Source: Nocardia sp. CNY236
GTDB lineage: Bacteria; Actinomycetota; Actinomycetes; Mycobacteriales; Mycobacteriaceae
Length of the DNA stretch: 51,595 nt
Direction: 5' to 3'
NCBI RefSeq assembly: GCF_000482385.1
Contig: NZ_AXVD01000037.1
Location: forward strand, 1 to 51,595
A program made the position numbers and the translations under genes. Below the pieces are notes generated by a model, which did not search any database, was not told where the DNA came from, and saw only the letters and a list, made by a program, of their open reading frames with translations. Positions 43,732-51,595 of this stretch are shown here, piece after piece (position 1 is the stretch's first letter; each line of letters begins with the position of its first letter).

Positions 43732-44835
43732 ATGACGAATCTCACGGCAATACGCACCATCACACTGCGGACTGCGACAGTCGTGCTCGCCACCGCACTG
43801 TCGGTGGCGACACTCGGCGGCACGACAGCGGCAGCACCGCACAAACCCTCCACGATTTCCTCCATCACCAAGGAAGGCCGCACCTGGCACCTGAAGGTGT
43901 ACTCGGCGGCAATGGACAAAGACATCACGGTCGAGGTGCAGCGACCGATCGACGAGTCCATTCCCGCGCCGAACATCTACATGCTGAACGGGCTCGACGG
44001 TGGGGAGGGCACCGCCAATTGGAAAGCGCGGACCGACGCACTGGACTGGTTGGCCGACAAGCAGGTCAACGTGGTTCAGCCGATCGGCGGTTACGGCAGC
44101 TACTACACCGACTGGCAGAAGCCGGACCCGGTACTCGGCGTCAACAAGTGGAGAACCTTCTTCACCGAAGAACTACCCCCGCTGCTCGACGAAGCATTGC
44201 AGTCGACCGGTCGCAATGCGCTGACCGGTCTGTCGACCTCGGGTACCTCGGTACTGCAGATGGCCGAGGCCAAGCCCGGGCTGTTCGAAGCCGTTGCCGC
44301 ATACAGCGGATGCGCACAGATTGCCGATCCGGTGGGACAGCAGTACGTCAAACTCACCGTCGGCCGTGCCGGCGGTGACACCGCCAACATGTACGGTCCC
44401 GACGACGATCCACAGTGGGCCGAGAACGACCCCGTCATTCACGCGGAGAAACTGCGCGGCACGCTGCTCTCCATCTCCACCGGAAGTGGCGTCCCCTTGC
44501 TCGAGGACGTCCAGTACTACCTGGAGGACGCACCCGGGGTCAACGGAGCGATCAACCTCTCGCTCGGCGTCGCGATCGAGGCGGCCGTCCACGGCTGCAC
44601 GGTCGATCTGAAGAACAAACTCGAATCTCTCTCCATCCCAGCGACTTACCAGTTCAATCCCGTGGGTACGCACTACTGGCCGTACTGGGATCAGGCACTA
44701 CGCGACTCCTGGCCGTTGCTGGCGCAGGGCATGGGCCTACGGGGGCTGACTCCGGTGCGATCCGCTCGACCACGACAACACGCAGGGCTTCCCATGCAAT
44801 CTTCCACAAGCTGCGCCGTGCAGAAACCATCCTGA
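43732..44835 (+). CDS. Secreted antigen 85-like mycolyltransferase/esterase
   Basis: A 367-residue protein with a Sec signal peptide (hydrophobic core 14-30, cleavage near TAAA-PHKP). The alpha/beta hydrolase domain has NIYMLNGLDGGE and PIGGYGSYYTDW, the nucleophile elbow ALTGLSTSGTSVL, and the histidine in VGTHYWPYWDQAL. These are the features of antigen 85 proteins, which transfer mycolate onto trehalose or arabinogalactan. The last 30 residues after AQGMGL (RGLTPVRSARPRQHAG...) are basic and unlike the family end, so the original stop may be lost. It converges on the prophage tail genes with a 30-bp gap. Confidence 0.85.
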   Translation: MTNLTAIRTITLRTATVVLATALSVATLGGTTAAAPHKPSTISSITKEGRTWHLKVYSAAMDKDITVEVQRPIDESIPAPNIYMLNGLDGGEGTANWKARTDALDWLADKQVNVVQPIGGYGSYYTDWQKPDPVLGVNKWRTFFTEELPPLLDEALQSTGRNALTGLSTSGTSVLQMAEAKPGLFEAVAAYSGCAQIADPVGQQYVKLTVGRAGGDTANMYGPDDDPQWAENDPVIHAEKLRGTLLSISTGSGVPLLEDVQYYLEDAPGVNGAINLSLGVAIEAAVHGCTVDLKNKLESLSIPATYQFNPVGTHYWPYWDQALRDSWPLLAQGMGLRGLTPVRSARPRQHAGLPMQSSTSCAVQKPS

Positions 44836-44865
44836 TAGTGCCAACATCCGGGAAACAGCGGAGCA

Positions 44866-45195
44866 CTACTTTCCGCCGGGCAGTGATGGCATATAGCCAC
44901 CGAGCAACTGCAGAGCGAGCCAGTGGGCACCATCAATGTGTTCGGGGGTGTCGGGGTCGGTATGCAAGGTGTAGGACCCAGCCCTTCGCTGGACCGATTT
45001 CCCCGCCACAGCACCGTTCTCGGTGGCTAGGACGGCGACTACCTCGGCGCTTTGATGCGGCCGCGCAGGTGTCACCCAAGTACAGACGAATTCGTGCTCT
45101 TGGTCGCCAATACGCACTGGCGGATCGAGCTTCCAGCAGCGTGCGGGCGACACATGTCCGCCGACGTTGTCTTTGTGCAAAGTTGCAGTAGCCAT
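44866..45195 (-). CDS. Small phage tail-end protein of unknown function
   Basis: A 109-residue soluble protein (MATATLHKDNVGGHVSPARCWKLD...), with WVTPARPHQSAEVVAVLATENG and a C-terminal LHTDPDTPEHIDGAHWLALQLLGG. Nothing is recognised with certainty. Position and packing behind the glycine-rich tail genes (10 bp gap) make it part of the phage transcript. ATG 45195 follows AAGGA. It is the last phage gene before the convergent esterase. Confidence 0.6.
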   Translation of the reverse strand: MATATLHKDNVGGHVSPARCWKLDPPVRIGDQEHEFVCTWVTPARPHQSAEVVAVLATENGAVAGKSVQRRAGSYTLHTDPDTPEHIDGAHWLALQLLGGYMPSLPGGK

Positions 45196-45205
45196 GTCTG
45201 GTTCC

Positions 45206-45802
45206 TTACTTGAAATACTCGATGAGGACGACGACGCCGTCGGCCCCGCTCGCGCCTGCACCGCCGCCACCACAGGGGTAGCCGCCGGTATTGCCCGAGT
45301 CGCCACCACCACCGGACTGGCACCACTGCCAGAAGATCGGGTGAGACGTGTTGCCAGGAACGCGGCCCGATCCACCGCCGCCGGAGCCGGACCCGCCTCC
45401 GCCACCGCCGGCGGCGAGGAGGCGAACGACTCCGGAGGTAGTGGTCGCACCGGGCTGGCCAGACACACCGCCGGCGCCACCGGGTATGAATGTCAGACCA
45501 CCCGCTCCCCCGTTGATTCCCCCACTACCGCCAGGAGCGGCCAGCAGATCGCCGAACGCGGACTCTGTGCCGTCGCCGCCGCCTGATCCTCCGACCCCGA
45601 CAATGACGGGGACCGTATCCGGCAGATCCGTCAGCACAATCCGAGCGGCCGTGCTGATGACCGCCGCTCCTCCTCCGCCACCACTCGATGAGCTGCCGCC
45701 ACCTCCTCCTGCACGGACCATGACATCGATCGCTGTGAGGCGTTCAGGTCTATTCCACGTTGTGTTCGAGTCGAATACGAGGAGGTTCGGCAGGTCCGGC
45801 AT
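45206..45802 (-). CDS. Glycine-rich phage tail/adhesin protein
   Basis: A 198-residue protein. The N-terminal 30 residues (LLVFDSNTTWNRPERLTAIDVMV) are the usual beta-strand start of phage glycine-rich domains. The rest is a glycine-sandwich with runs of 4-6 glycines, and the end is the typical GADGVVVLIEYFK. Glycine-rich domains of this type form the receptor-binding tip or fibre in tailed phages. The start overlaps the preceding stop by one base (TGATG). It is a shorter relative of its upstream neighbour. Confidence 0.8.
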   Translation of the reverse strand: MPDLPNLLVFDSNTTWNRPERLTAIDVMVRAGGGGGSSSSGGGGGAAVISTAARIVLTDLPDTVPVIVGVGGSGGGDGTESAFGDLLAAPGGSGGINGGAGGLTFIPGGAGGVSGQPGATTTSGVVRLLAAGGGGGGSGSGGGGSGRVPGNTSHPIFWQWCQSGGGGDSGNTGGYPCGGGGAGASGADGVVVLIEYFK

Positions 45803-46827
45803 CAGATCCCCCGCTCGATCACGTAGAGGACGCCATCAGCACCTTTGCCACCAAATGTCGCACCGACCCCGCTGCATGCGCTGCCACCGCCACCGCCACC
45901 TGGGTACCCACCGGGGCCACCACCCGCATTTCCGCTCGCACCGCCACCACCACCGCCACCGCCTGTCGCGACTATCTCCGACGGAGACTTACCAGGAGCG
46001 CCAGGAACGCCGGGCGCGCCTCCCGGAGAGATCCCCCCGCCGCCGCCGGGAGTAGCCGCGCCGTAAGCTGTCGCTGCCCCACGGCCACCACCGCCACCGC
46101 CACCATGCAAGTCGAACGGGCTACTGCTCGTGCCTGGGCCGGTAGCCGGGCTATCCCGACCGAGTCCACTTGCGCCGTCGCCACCGGGCACCATTCCGAC
46201 GCCACCCAGCGCGACAGGGCCATTGTTGCCCCACATCCCTCCTTGGCCGCCTCCACCGAGTAGCCAGGACTGACCTGCCACCCCGACTTGAGGCCCGAAG
46301 TGGGTGTGCCCACCGCCTGCGCCGAAGTTGGAGTCGACACTGGCTCCAGCGCCGCCAGCGCCGATGATGATCTGGATCGGCTTGTAGCTGCCATCCGCAT
46401 TCACCGGTAGCAAGCTGGCCGGAATGGAGGTGTGTGTCTCGCCGCCGCCTCCTCCGCCGCCGCCACTCCTAGTACCATGGACGAAGATATCGTAGGAGCC
46501 GGAGCTACCGCCGCCACCCGCTCCGATCAGGATCACGTCCACAGCAACGATTCCCGGGCTTGGTGTGTATGTGTCATTGTCGTAGAACACGAGCGCCGAG
46601 CCTTGGAGGACGAGTTTCTCGACTGCCTCGGTGAGATCCACAAGCTGCTGGGAATGATCATCGATCACATTGTTGTAGGTGCTGTGCGCTACACCTTGGG
46701 CGTTCTCGAACGACGACACCACTCCGCCCTTCATCATCACCTTTGCCGATTCTTCGGTGATGTCCTGGCCGAACCTGCTGCCGACCACAAATGCGCCATC
46801 AGGCGCGTTTTGTCCTGGGGTGGTCAC
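45802..46827 (-). CDS. Glycine-rich phage minor tail protein
   Basis: A 341-residue protein. The N-terminal 70 residues (DGAFVVGSRFGQDITEESAKVMMKGGVVSSF..., HSTYNNVIDD) form a helical attachment region. Then comes ALVFYDNDTYTPSPGIVAVDVILIGAGGGG, the opening of the glycine-rich domain, with many polyglycine turns, and the end is GKGADGVLYVIERGI. It is probably a receptor-binding minor tail protein with a tail-anchoring N-terminus. It overlaps the gene-29-like gene by four bases. The glycine tracts are read from GGN codons and look coding throughout. Confidence 0.85.
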   Translation of the reverse strand: MTTPGQNAPDGAFVVGSRFGQDITEESAKVMMKGGVVSSFENAQGVAHSTYNNVIDDHSQQLVDLTEAVEKLVLQGSALVFYDNDTYTPSPGIVAVDVILIGAGGGGSSGSYDIFVHGTRSGGGGGGGGETHTSIPASLLPVNADGSYKPIQIIIGAGGAGASVDSNFGAGGGHTHFGPQVGVAGQSWLLGGGGQGGMWGNNGPVALGGVGMVPGGDGASGLGRDSPATGPGTSSSPFDLHGGGGGGGRGAATAYGAATPGGGGGISPGGAPGVPGAPGKSPSEIVATGGGGGGGGASGNAGGGPGGYPGGGGGGSACSGVGATFGGKGADGVLYVIERGI

Positions 46828-47297
46828 CGTCCCTCCTCCACGTTGCCAGATTCGGGCATGGCTTGCCGCTCGGATTCAGCGCCGCGCTCGACCAGTTGGC
46901 GCAGACTCGTCGTCTGCGCGGTGCTGATATTCGGTTCGGGGTCGCGGATACGGCCGAGCTGTTTGAGCTGATTGATCACGTGTTCCTGCTCGTGCACGGT
47001 CATCGCCGACATATCGGGCAGGACTACGGGTTCCGGGTCCTCCGCGTCGGCCGGGACCCAGCGGGCGGATCCGTTCAGCGTGTGCTGTTGGCCGCGATAA
47101 GGCAATTGCAGCTTCTTCTGTTGCAATTCGGGATGATGTCGGAACCCGCACTCGTACAGGTGCTTGGAGATGACCCTGGCGATGGATTCCTGCAAGAGCA
47201 TCGGCTGGTTGCGAGACATGGGAATCTGCGCGAGCGCCCAGAGCAGATGCTGTTCGGGATCTTCCGGATCACAGTGGTTTTGGGTGGGAAAGCGCAC
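46824..47297 (-). CDS. Phage gene 29-family tail protein
   Basis: A 157-residue protein starting MRFPTQNHCDPEDPEQHLLWALAQIP, which matches my recollection of the 'phage gene 29' family found between the Gp37-like and glycine-rich tail genes in Rhodococcus and Nocardia phages. It also has KHLYECGFRHHPELQQKKLQLPYRG in the middle and a helical C-terminus. The role in the virion is unknown. It lies two bases after the Gp37-like stop. Confidence 0.7.
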   Translation of the reverse strand: MRFPTQNHCDPEDPEQHLLWALAQIPMSRNQPMLLQESIARVISKHLYECGFRHHPELQQKKLQLPYRGQQHTLNGSARWVPADAEDPEPVVLPDMSAMTVHEQEHVINQLKQLGRIRDPEPNISTAQTTSLRQLVERGAESERQAMPESGNVEEGR

Positions 47298-47299
47298 GA

Positions 47300-48937
47300 C
47301 TACGCGACTCCTAGCTCATGAGCGATGCCGAACAGTTCTTGAATCATTTCCATGGATTGGGTTACCGGATCCTCCGGTTCGCGATACCCGAGAGTGATGG
47401 ACCATATCGGATGCTGTTCACGGCTCCACGACAACGACGCTTCGGAGACGCGGTCGACGTAGATCTTGCCTTTCGGGGTGCCCGCGACCGTGGACCCGAT
47501 CCGGTCCCCGACGTAGAAATGCCCCTTGCCACGTTGCCCGACCAACCATGGGGCGCCGTCGGCGATCTGCAGCCGGTGAGCGAACTGCTCTCGAGTGGCC
47601 CACAACTTGGCGCGCAGGGTGATCAATGCCGAAAGCGTGTATGCGCTATCGGATGCGCTGGCCAATCCTTCGTGGTAGTGCGACCAGCCGAGCTGTTGCG
47701 CCCGTGCGGGTGACTTCCAGGCCATCCACGCCAGGATGGTGTCGGTGTACAGCGGCTTCAGTATCGCGTCGGCCGCACCACCCACCGGCGGAATCCCGAC
47801 CATGGCGGCGATCAGATCGCCAGCCATCTGAATCGAGGCGCTGATGACCTCGTTCACGCCCATCATGCTGTGGCCGCCGGTCACCACCTGCACATCGGTC
47901 GCCGGGCGGCCGATGAATCCGGAGGAGACTATGCCATTGCGTTTGGTTTCCCGGTAGACGATGGCCGGTGCGGAAGGCAACGTGCCCTTCCACCCTGGCT
48001 GGTAGTACTCGTCGGGAAACCCGGGATCCTCGATGATGTCCACGCCTTCGGTGAGACCGTCGGAGGCGATATTCGTCACTGCACGCACCAGTCCGGTGAA
48101 GAAGTTTCCGCCGAAGGAGGTTTCGGTGGTCCATCCAGACTTGTCCTCGATATCGATGACCAGGCATCCGTGCCTCAGCTGCGCACCCGGCCACGGTGGT
48201 TCGTCGCCGTCGAGATAGCGACGGAAAGTCGGCGTGAGCTGCCCATCGGCCAGGAGGCGCTTCGCGACGGTGTGGAAGTCCTTGAACCGCGAATGCACCA
48301 CCGCGAAAGGAGAATTGTCGTCGGCGATTCTCAGTGGCTTCACCACCATGGACCAGGTGGACTGGTCGAAGTTGAACCACTGCTCAGGATCCAGTGGATC
48401 GTCCGGCAGCATCCACAGCGATGATTCCAGCCGCATGATGTTCGCCAGTAGGGTGAATTTCAGTGCCCACTTCGCTGGGCCGAACAGCAGCCACAGCCGC
48501 GGAAACTGGACCTCGGCGAGGAGGAATGGGTTGCTCCAGCAGATGATGTGCTTGAGTTCTTCGTAGTCGTGCTTGAACAGCACCCGTACCAGCGTATTCC
48601 CTTCGGAGGTCTTCTCGATCTCGTAGGAATCCATCCGGCCCGACCAGCGCACCCCATCCTTGTCGACCGTGACGTGGACATTCTTGGTCGGCCGACCTTC
48701 ATGGTCGATGATCCACCGGGAGAGGTAGTAGTCCAACGGCATCTCGATCTTGCCGACGCCGGTCTCCGAGTCGATCTCCTGAAACGACCCGGAATACATG
48801 TGCGCGACCTGCCCACGCAGAATCCAGTCACCGTCCCACAACCGCACCTGCGGTGGGCGCAGCCGCCTGATCCGGTTCGCTTCCAACCGTTCGGCGATCG
48901 CGGAGTATTCGTAGTCGAAATCGATGGTCTCCATCAT
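47300..48937 (-). CDS. Phage Gp37-like tail protein
   Basis: A 545-residue structural protein resembling the Gp37-like proteins of Rhodococcus siphovirus ReqiPepy6. The beta-rich N-terminus (VRLWDGDWILRGQVAHMYSGSFQEID) recalls tail-hub proteins. A later small-residue region (GDLIAAMVGIPPVGGAADAILKPLYTDTILAWMAW) and a beta-rich end with VGDRIGSTVAGTPKGKIYVDRV are typical of this group. It most likely forms the tail hub or baseplate next to the distal tail protein. ATG 48937 or 48934 follows GAGGAAC. Confidence 0.75.
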   Translation of the reverse strand: MMETIDFDYEYSAIAERLEANRIRRLRPPQVRLWDGDWILRGQVAHMYSGSFQEIDSETGVGKIEMPLDYYLSRWIIDHEGRPTKNVHVTVDKDGVRWSGRMDSYEIEKTSEGNTLVRVLFKHDYEELKHIICWSNPFLLAEVQFPRLWLLFGPAKWALKFTLLANIMRLESSLWMLPDDPLDPEQWFNFDQSTWSMVVKPLRIADDNSPFAVVHSRFKDFHTVAKRLLADGQLTPTFRRYLDGDEPPWPGAQLRHGCLVIDIEDKSGWTTETSFGGNFFTGLVRAVTNIASDGLTEGVDIIEDPGFPDEYYQPGWKGTLPSAPAIVYRETKRNGIVSSGFIGRPATDVQVVTGGHSMMGVNEVISASIQMAGDLIAAMVGIPPVGGAADAILKPLYTDTILAWMAWKSPARAQQLGWSHYHEGLASASDSAYTLSALITLRAKLWATREQFAHRLQIADGAPWLVGQRGKGHFYVGDRIGSTVAGTPKGKIYVDRVSEASLSWSREQHPIWSITLGYREPEDPVTQSMEMIQELFGIAHELGVA

Positions 48938-48959
48938 GTTCCTCGTCACCCCCCTCGGC

Positions 48960-49877
48960 TCATTCCAGCCCCCACGGCCGGGTCCACGGCCGTGGGCACC
49001 GCACCTGTACCCCAGCGCCGGCCGGTGCACCGGTCACCGAGACCGGCAACTGGGTCTCTGGTGTGTACGGCGGTATCGGATACAAGAACATCTTGCCGTT
49101 CATCCGCTGGTACACCGCAGTGTCCAGCGAGGAATTGACCTGGCCTTCCATTCCCATCTCATCGGTGTCCACTCGCACGTGCTCACCGACCAGCAGCGCC
49201 GGCATCGCGATCATCCGGTCGGCGTCCTGGTAGGCGCGGTCGAAACGGTCGTCGCCGAACGAGAAATCGGGCAGCGTCCACTGGATACCGTCGGCGCCCT
49301 GAATCATCCACTTCAACCAGATCTCGGTATCCGTCGGATTCGACACGGTCACCGAACCCATCTCCGAACCTCCACCAGTGGTATCGGTCGTCGTCACGAA
49401 CTGGTCGGTGGCATCGGCCTCCATCCAGCGGGGATAGGCCGCCGCCAAGGGCACCAATACGAGCCCGTATTCCTGACCGTTGGGATCGAAGCCCGCTTTC
49501 AGCCGGGGGTTGGCCACCAACTGGACATCGAGCCACCGCCGCGAATCATCCACCTGCACCCACAGCTTGGAGCGCTGCTCGTAGGAGAAGGCTTTGCGCA
49601 ACGCGGAATCATTGTGGCGCCATGGATTTCCTCCTGCTTCCATGACATGGAAGGCCAGAGTGAACTCGTATTTGTCCTCGCGCATACCGCCGTAACTGGC
49701 TCCGAGCTGAAAGGCCGTCGAATTCCAGATCGTCGACACCGGTGCGTCGTAGAGGCCGTCGAATTCGGTGCCGTCGCTCTCCGGAGCGAGATGGACACCG
49801 CGGTCGCCGGCGCCGGCACCGGACACGGTGAACCACTCACCGTTGTGTCCTTCCAACTGGAAAATTGTGTCAGACAT
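48960..49877 (-). CDS. Phage distal tail protein (Dit-like)
   Basis: A 305-residue protein with FQLEGHNGEWFTVSGAGAGDRGVHLAP at the start and LYDAPVSTIWNSTAFQLGASYGGMREDKYEFTLAFHV, the two-sheet start seen in distal tail proteins. Then come RWLDVQLVANPRLK and a galectin-like C-terminal beta-sandwich with SVTVSNPTDTEIWLKWMIQG. Its place directly after the tape measure and before the hub protein is the standard Dit position. It links the tail tube to the tip. Confidence 0.78.
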   Translation of the reverse strand: MSDTIFQLEGHNGEWFTVSGAGAGDRGVHLAPESDGTEFDGLYDAPVSTIWNSTAFQLGASYGGMREDKYEFTLAFHVMEAGGNPWRHNDSALRKAFSYEQRSKLWVQVDDSRRWLDVQLVANPRLKAGFDPNGQEYGLVLVPLAAAYPRWMEADATDQFVTTTDTTGGGSEMGSVTVSNPTDTEIWLKWMIQGADGIQWTLPDFSFGDDRFDRAYQDADRMIAMPALLVGEHVRVDTDEMGMEGQVNSSLDTAVYQRMNGKMFLYPIPPYTPETQLPVSVTGAPAGAGVQVRCPRPWTRPWGLE

Positions 49878-49907
49878 TAACTTTCGTCCTTCGAGTACAA
49901 ACAGTGG

Positions 49908-51595
49908 TCATCGACGCACGAATCCCAGCGACCGTTCCTTCTGGATGAGGTTCAGCTCACGACGCAGCTCCGCGGCCGTCATCCCGGTATGCAGGTTCTC
50001 GATAGTGATCGAGTTGTCGCTGTTGCCGCCAGGCTGGACCAGTTCCGACAACTGCTCCCACTGACGCGGGTTGAATACCGGCTCCGGGCGACCGGTCTTG
50101 TTCTCCACCAGAGTCAGCCCCGGCGCCAACCAGCCGCCGTTGTCGTAGCGCTGCGGCACCAGTCGTGCCATGAACGCATTCGCCAACCGCCCTGGTAGAT
50201 CAAGGAACTGATCCGGACCGCGGTTCGGATCGTAAATGATCGGGGCATCCAAACCCGCAGGAGCCCGGCCGTGCTCTTGCTCCCAGGCCACCTGTTCGGC
50301 CTGGTAGTTCTCGAACTCCTCGACCGCCTTGTCGAAGGGTTCGTTCGCGCGGCCCAGGATGGTGTCCTCCAGTTTGGGCGCGCCGAATACTTTGCGGATG
50401 TCGTCGGCGTGTCCTGTGGCAAAGGCGTCGCCAGCGGACTGGAAATTCGACACGATGCTGTCGAACAACGCATCTTCGCGCCGTTGCATTGGAGAACGAT
50501 CATCCTCGGGCGCGGCCGGGCTGGTCTCGACCGGACTCTGGTTGTCGACCGAACCGCCTCCTTCGGCCGAATCGCTGTTCGCACTCGGCGTCTGCGCGAG
50601 TGGCTGCGGGACGGGTTGGAAGACGAAGTGGGCGTGGTCGGAATACGACGCGTCTGCGGCACCGGTCGCCGTGCCGCCATATTGGCCGTTGCCTCGGGCG
50701 CCACCCATCTCGAAGTTCAGCCCGTTGGGCAAGGTCGCCGAGGTGTGGCCACCGTACGGTCCACCGTTGTACCAGCCGATCTGCAAGCTCCCCGCCGGAC
50801 CGAGGCCGGTTCGGAAGCCTCGCTTGGCCAGCTCCGACCCCTCGTTTCCGGTCCAGAACCGGGTGTCGAACGGCGGGAGCCCAGCCACGAAATTTGCCAG
50901 CGCCGCCACCGCGCCCGAGCAATCGCCCCAGTTGGTGCCACCGAATACGTAGGGTGCGCCCTCGACGTCTTTGGCGAACTCGACCAGCTTGTCGGAAGTC
51001 ACCAACCCCCCGTCCGCGTAGCCGGGTAGCGACCCGCTGTTGATCGACTCCAACAGGCCCCGATGCTGTCGGGTGGCCCTGGCGTTCACCACGAATTCAC
51101 CATTGGACAGCCGTGCCATGATCGAGTCACTGGTCCCGCTCCCCGGTCCGGTGATGTATCCGCCGTCTGCTTTGCCCTCACCACCGAAGACACTCACGAC
51201 ACCGCCAGTGATGTCACCGAGGAATTCGAAAGGCTTGGAGATGATGTCCTTGACCTTGTTCCATGCCTCCAAGATCTTGTCCACGACCGAAGAGATCGTG
51301 TCGCGCAAATCCTCGAACCATTCCTTACCGGTATCGATTGCGCCCTTGATCACGTCCCAGCCGGTCTGGAAGCCGGATTGGAAGTTCTCCCATGCCGGCC
51401 TGATGAAGTTTTCCCACATGCCGCGGAACACGTCGCCGAGGGTGGTCAGAGCGTTCCTGAAGCCATCCCACACAGGCTGGATAATGGTGTTCCACACAGT
51501 AGAGATCGCATCACCGATCCACATCATCACCGGCTGAACGACACCCTCCCACAGCCACATCAACGCATTACCGGCATTGGACAGAGCGAACTGGA
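49908..51595 (-). CDS. Tape measure protein with NlpC/P60-like domain (5' partial)
   Basis: The frame is open to the window edge, so the N-terminal part is missing; 562 residues are visible. The first 110 visible residues are amphipathic helical repeats with regular tryptophans (WNTIIQPVWDGFRNAL, MWENFIRPAWENF), typical of tape measures. After GYITGPGSGTSDSIMARLSNGEFVVNA comes an NlpC/P60-like domain: APYVFGGTNWGDCSGAVA with the catalytic cysteine, and GGHTSATLPNGL with the histidine. A disordered linker and a helical tail end the protein. The enzyme domain would cut peptidoglycan during DNA entry. Confidence 0.85.
   Translation of the reverse strand, partial: QFALSNAGNALMWLWEGVVQPVMMWIGDAISTVWNTIIQPVWDGFRNALTTLGDVFRGMWENFIRPAWENFQSGFQTGWDVIKGAIDTGKEWFEDLRDTISSVVDKILEAWNKVKDIISKPFEFLGDITGGVVSVFGGEGKADGGYITGPGSGTSDSIMARLSNGEFVVNARATRQHRGLLESINSGSLPGYADGGLVTSDKLVEFAKDVEGAPYVFGGTNWGDCSGAVAALANFVAGLPPFDTRFWTGNEGSELAKRGFRTGLGPAGSLQIGWYNGGPYGGHTSATLPNGLNFEMGGARGNGQYGGTATGAADASYSDHAHFVFQPVPQPLAQTPSANSDSAEGGGSVDNQSPVETSPAAPEDDRSPMQRREDALFDSIVSNFQSAGDAFATGHADDIRKVFGAPKLEDTILGRANEPFDKAVEEFENYQAEQVAWEQEHGRAPAGLDAPIIYDPNRGPDQFLDLPGRLANAFMARLVPQRYDNGGWLAPGLTLVENKTGRPEPVFNPRQWEQLSELVQPGGNSDNSITIENLHTGMTAAELRRELNLIQKERSLGFVRR

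Larger units (their letters stand above)
44866..51595 (-). mobile_element. Prophage tail module (partial)
   Basis: Seven minus-strand genes are packed with gaps of at most 30 bp and overlaps of 1-4 bp, in order of transcription: tape measure, distal tail, Gp37-like, gene-29-like, two glycine-rich proteins and one small protein. This is the tail region of an actinobacterial siphovirus. It runs off the right edge of the window. The left end is somewhere between tRNA-Arg and 44866. No integrase, repressor or lysis gene is present on this side. Confidence 0.85.

Noticed and set aside
45348..46066. Proline-rich plus-strand frames opposite the glycine-rich tail genes
   Set aside because: They are mirror images of polyglycine coding (GGN read as NCC on the other strand) and not separate genes.

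Overview
The window is high-GC actinobacterial DNA, most likely from Nocardia or a close mycolic-acid relative. The evidence is mycobacterial-type ESX substrates with an EspG chaperone, DUF3558 lipoproteins, an antigen-85-like esterase, a 1645-residue NAD-glutamate dehydrogenase, truncated haemoglobin GlbO, and gene order from rpiB to ettA that (from memory) resembles Mycobacterium tuberculosis Rv2465c-Rv2477c. No database search was possible; family names come from motifs and recall.

1-2.1 kb: the end of a biosynthetic locus, a fatty-acyl-AMP ligase fused to an acyl carrier domain followed by a KASIII-type ketosynthase.

2.6-15.8 kb: a 13.2-kb integrated element. A perfect 47-bp repeat of the 3' part of tRNA-Gly(TCC) lies at 2614-2660 and 15778-15824, and the intact tRNA is at the right end. 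A tyrosine recombinase sits just inside the left end. The cargo is a set of type VII secretion substrates and accessory factors without secretion machinery: two pairs of a helical small protein with a DUF3558 lipoprotein, a large WXG100/TPR-region protein with a lipoprotein behind it, an EspC-like protein, a PPE/WXG-like protein and EspG. There are also decayed phage genes, an XRE regulator and two very small genes. A 26-bp near-perfect inverted repeat brackets the first ESX block exactly.

15.9-42.3 kb: chromosomal core. It holds a diguanylate cyclase, rpiB, an M48 protease, a ferredoxin reductase, purC, pepN, a hydrolase, DUF5130, a CtaJ-like protein, glbO, an HNH endonuclease, a cupin regulator facing azlCD, a hot-dog thioesterase coupled to gdh, ettA, and a PLP-fold protein coupled to a CopD/CtaG membrane protein. 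Two gene remains are visible: alpha-glucosidase, and a YciI/sigma-factor junction. The PLP-fold protein has glutamate where the Schiff-base lysine should be.

42.3-51.6 kb: tRNA-Arg(TCT) with a strong terminator, a methyltransferase and an antigen-85-like esterase, then a tightly packed minus-strand siphovirus tail module. The module runs from a tape measure protein with an NlpC/P60-like domain (cut by the window edge) through distal tail, Gp37-like, gene-29-like and two glycine-rich proteins. No lysis genes or integrase are seen on this side.
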